A stretch of DNA of 11,261 nucleotides from an uncultured Clostridia bacterium (lineage in GTDB: Bacteria; Bacillota; Clostridia; Christensenellales; UBA1242): positions 1 through 11,261 of the forward strand of contig CANRGF010000019.1 in NCBI GenBank assembly GCA_947630075.1, given 5' to 3'. A program made the translations under genes and the position numbers. The notes under the pieces were generated by a model, which was given only the letters and a program-made list of their open reading frames with translations, had not been told where the DNA came from and ran no database searches. Numbering within the stretch: position 1 is the first letter of the stretch; each line of letters starts with the position of its first letter. This document shows positions 11,205 through 11,261 of this stretch, in pieces.

Positions 11205-11261
11205 GGCACCATCGCCAAGAGGTAAGGCCAGGGTCTGCAAAACCCTTATAACCAGTTCGAT
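11205..11261 (+). tRNA. tRNA-Cys (anticodon GCA), 3' end cut by the window
   Basis: The acceptor 5' strand GGCACCA is at 11205-11211. The D-arm pairs GCC (11214-11216) with GGC (11226-11228) around AAGAGGTAA. The anticodon stem AGGGT/ACCCT (11230-11234, 11242-11246) carries the loop CTGCAAA with anticodon GCA at 11237-11239. The T-loop starts TTCGA at 11256. This agrees with bacterial tRNA-Cys, which typically starts GGCACCATAGCCAAG. The last bases of the T-arm, the 3' acceptor strand and the discriminator lie outside the window. Confidence 0.93.

Noticed and set aside
1..11261. CRISPR array, transposon, prophage, toxin-antitoxin or defence system
   Set aside because: I saw no direct repeat array, transposase, integrase or paired toxin-antitoxin arrangement; the identified genes are housekeeping or unknown.

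Overview
The window looks like core chromosome of a low-GC, Gram-positive anaerobe in the Bacillota, most likely an uncultured member of the Clostridia. The evidence is an AT-rich sequence, strong AGGAGG-type ribosome binding sites, close-to-consensus sigma-A promoters (TTGACA/TATAAT, 16-17 bp spacing), a fermentative pta-ackA pair, a DUF4364 protein and a YlbJ homologue. The ylbJ / ylbK-like / rpmF / plsX / rnc order recalls the neighbourhood seen in Bacillus and Clostridia. I see no phage, transposon, CRISPR or recognisable defence genes, and no convincing undescribed system. The interest is in broken genes, gene loss and regulatory architecture.

Positions 1-1710 (minus strand, listed from the left edge of the window): the start of priA, rpoZ (RNA polymerase omega), a small membrane PH-domain protein with its own promoter, an 11-codon relic resembling the start of a short-chain dehydrogenase, and rnc (RNase III). 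Positions 1832-4366 (minus strand): plsX (phospholipid synthesis), a SAM-dependent methyltransferase split into two frames by an A9 run, and rpmF (ribosomal protein L32) with a strong promoter and terminator. The methyltransferase promoter places its ATG almost exactly at the predicted transcription start. Position 4563 carries a divergent orphan gene whose terminator also serves ackA.

Positions 5041-8130 (minus strand): a patatin-like hydrolase (YlbK/RssA-type), pta and ackA. The last two convert acetyl-CoA through acetyl phosphate to acetate plus ATP. AckA differs from the family at several active-site positions. Positions 8181-9760 (plus strand): ylbJ, divergent from the patatin gene across a 50-bp palindromic gap, then an unknown four-helix membrane protein whose promoter is bracketed by a long inverted repeat. 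Positions 9757-10293 (minus strand): a DUF4364 winged-helix-type protein, ending tail-to-tail on the previous gene. Positions 10432-11069 (plus strand): an unknown gene of about 212 residues broken by a -1 frame change. The window ends inside a tRNA-Cys gene (anticodon GCA) with a structured leader.

The genes are mostly housekeeping: transcription (rpoZ), replication restart (priA), RNA processing (rnc), translation (rpmF, tRNA-Cys), membrane lipid synthesis (plsX) and energy metabolism (pta-ackA). Two single-nucleotide frame breaks in about 11 kb mean that read-level accuracy should be considered before either gene is called a pseudogene.
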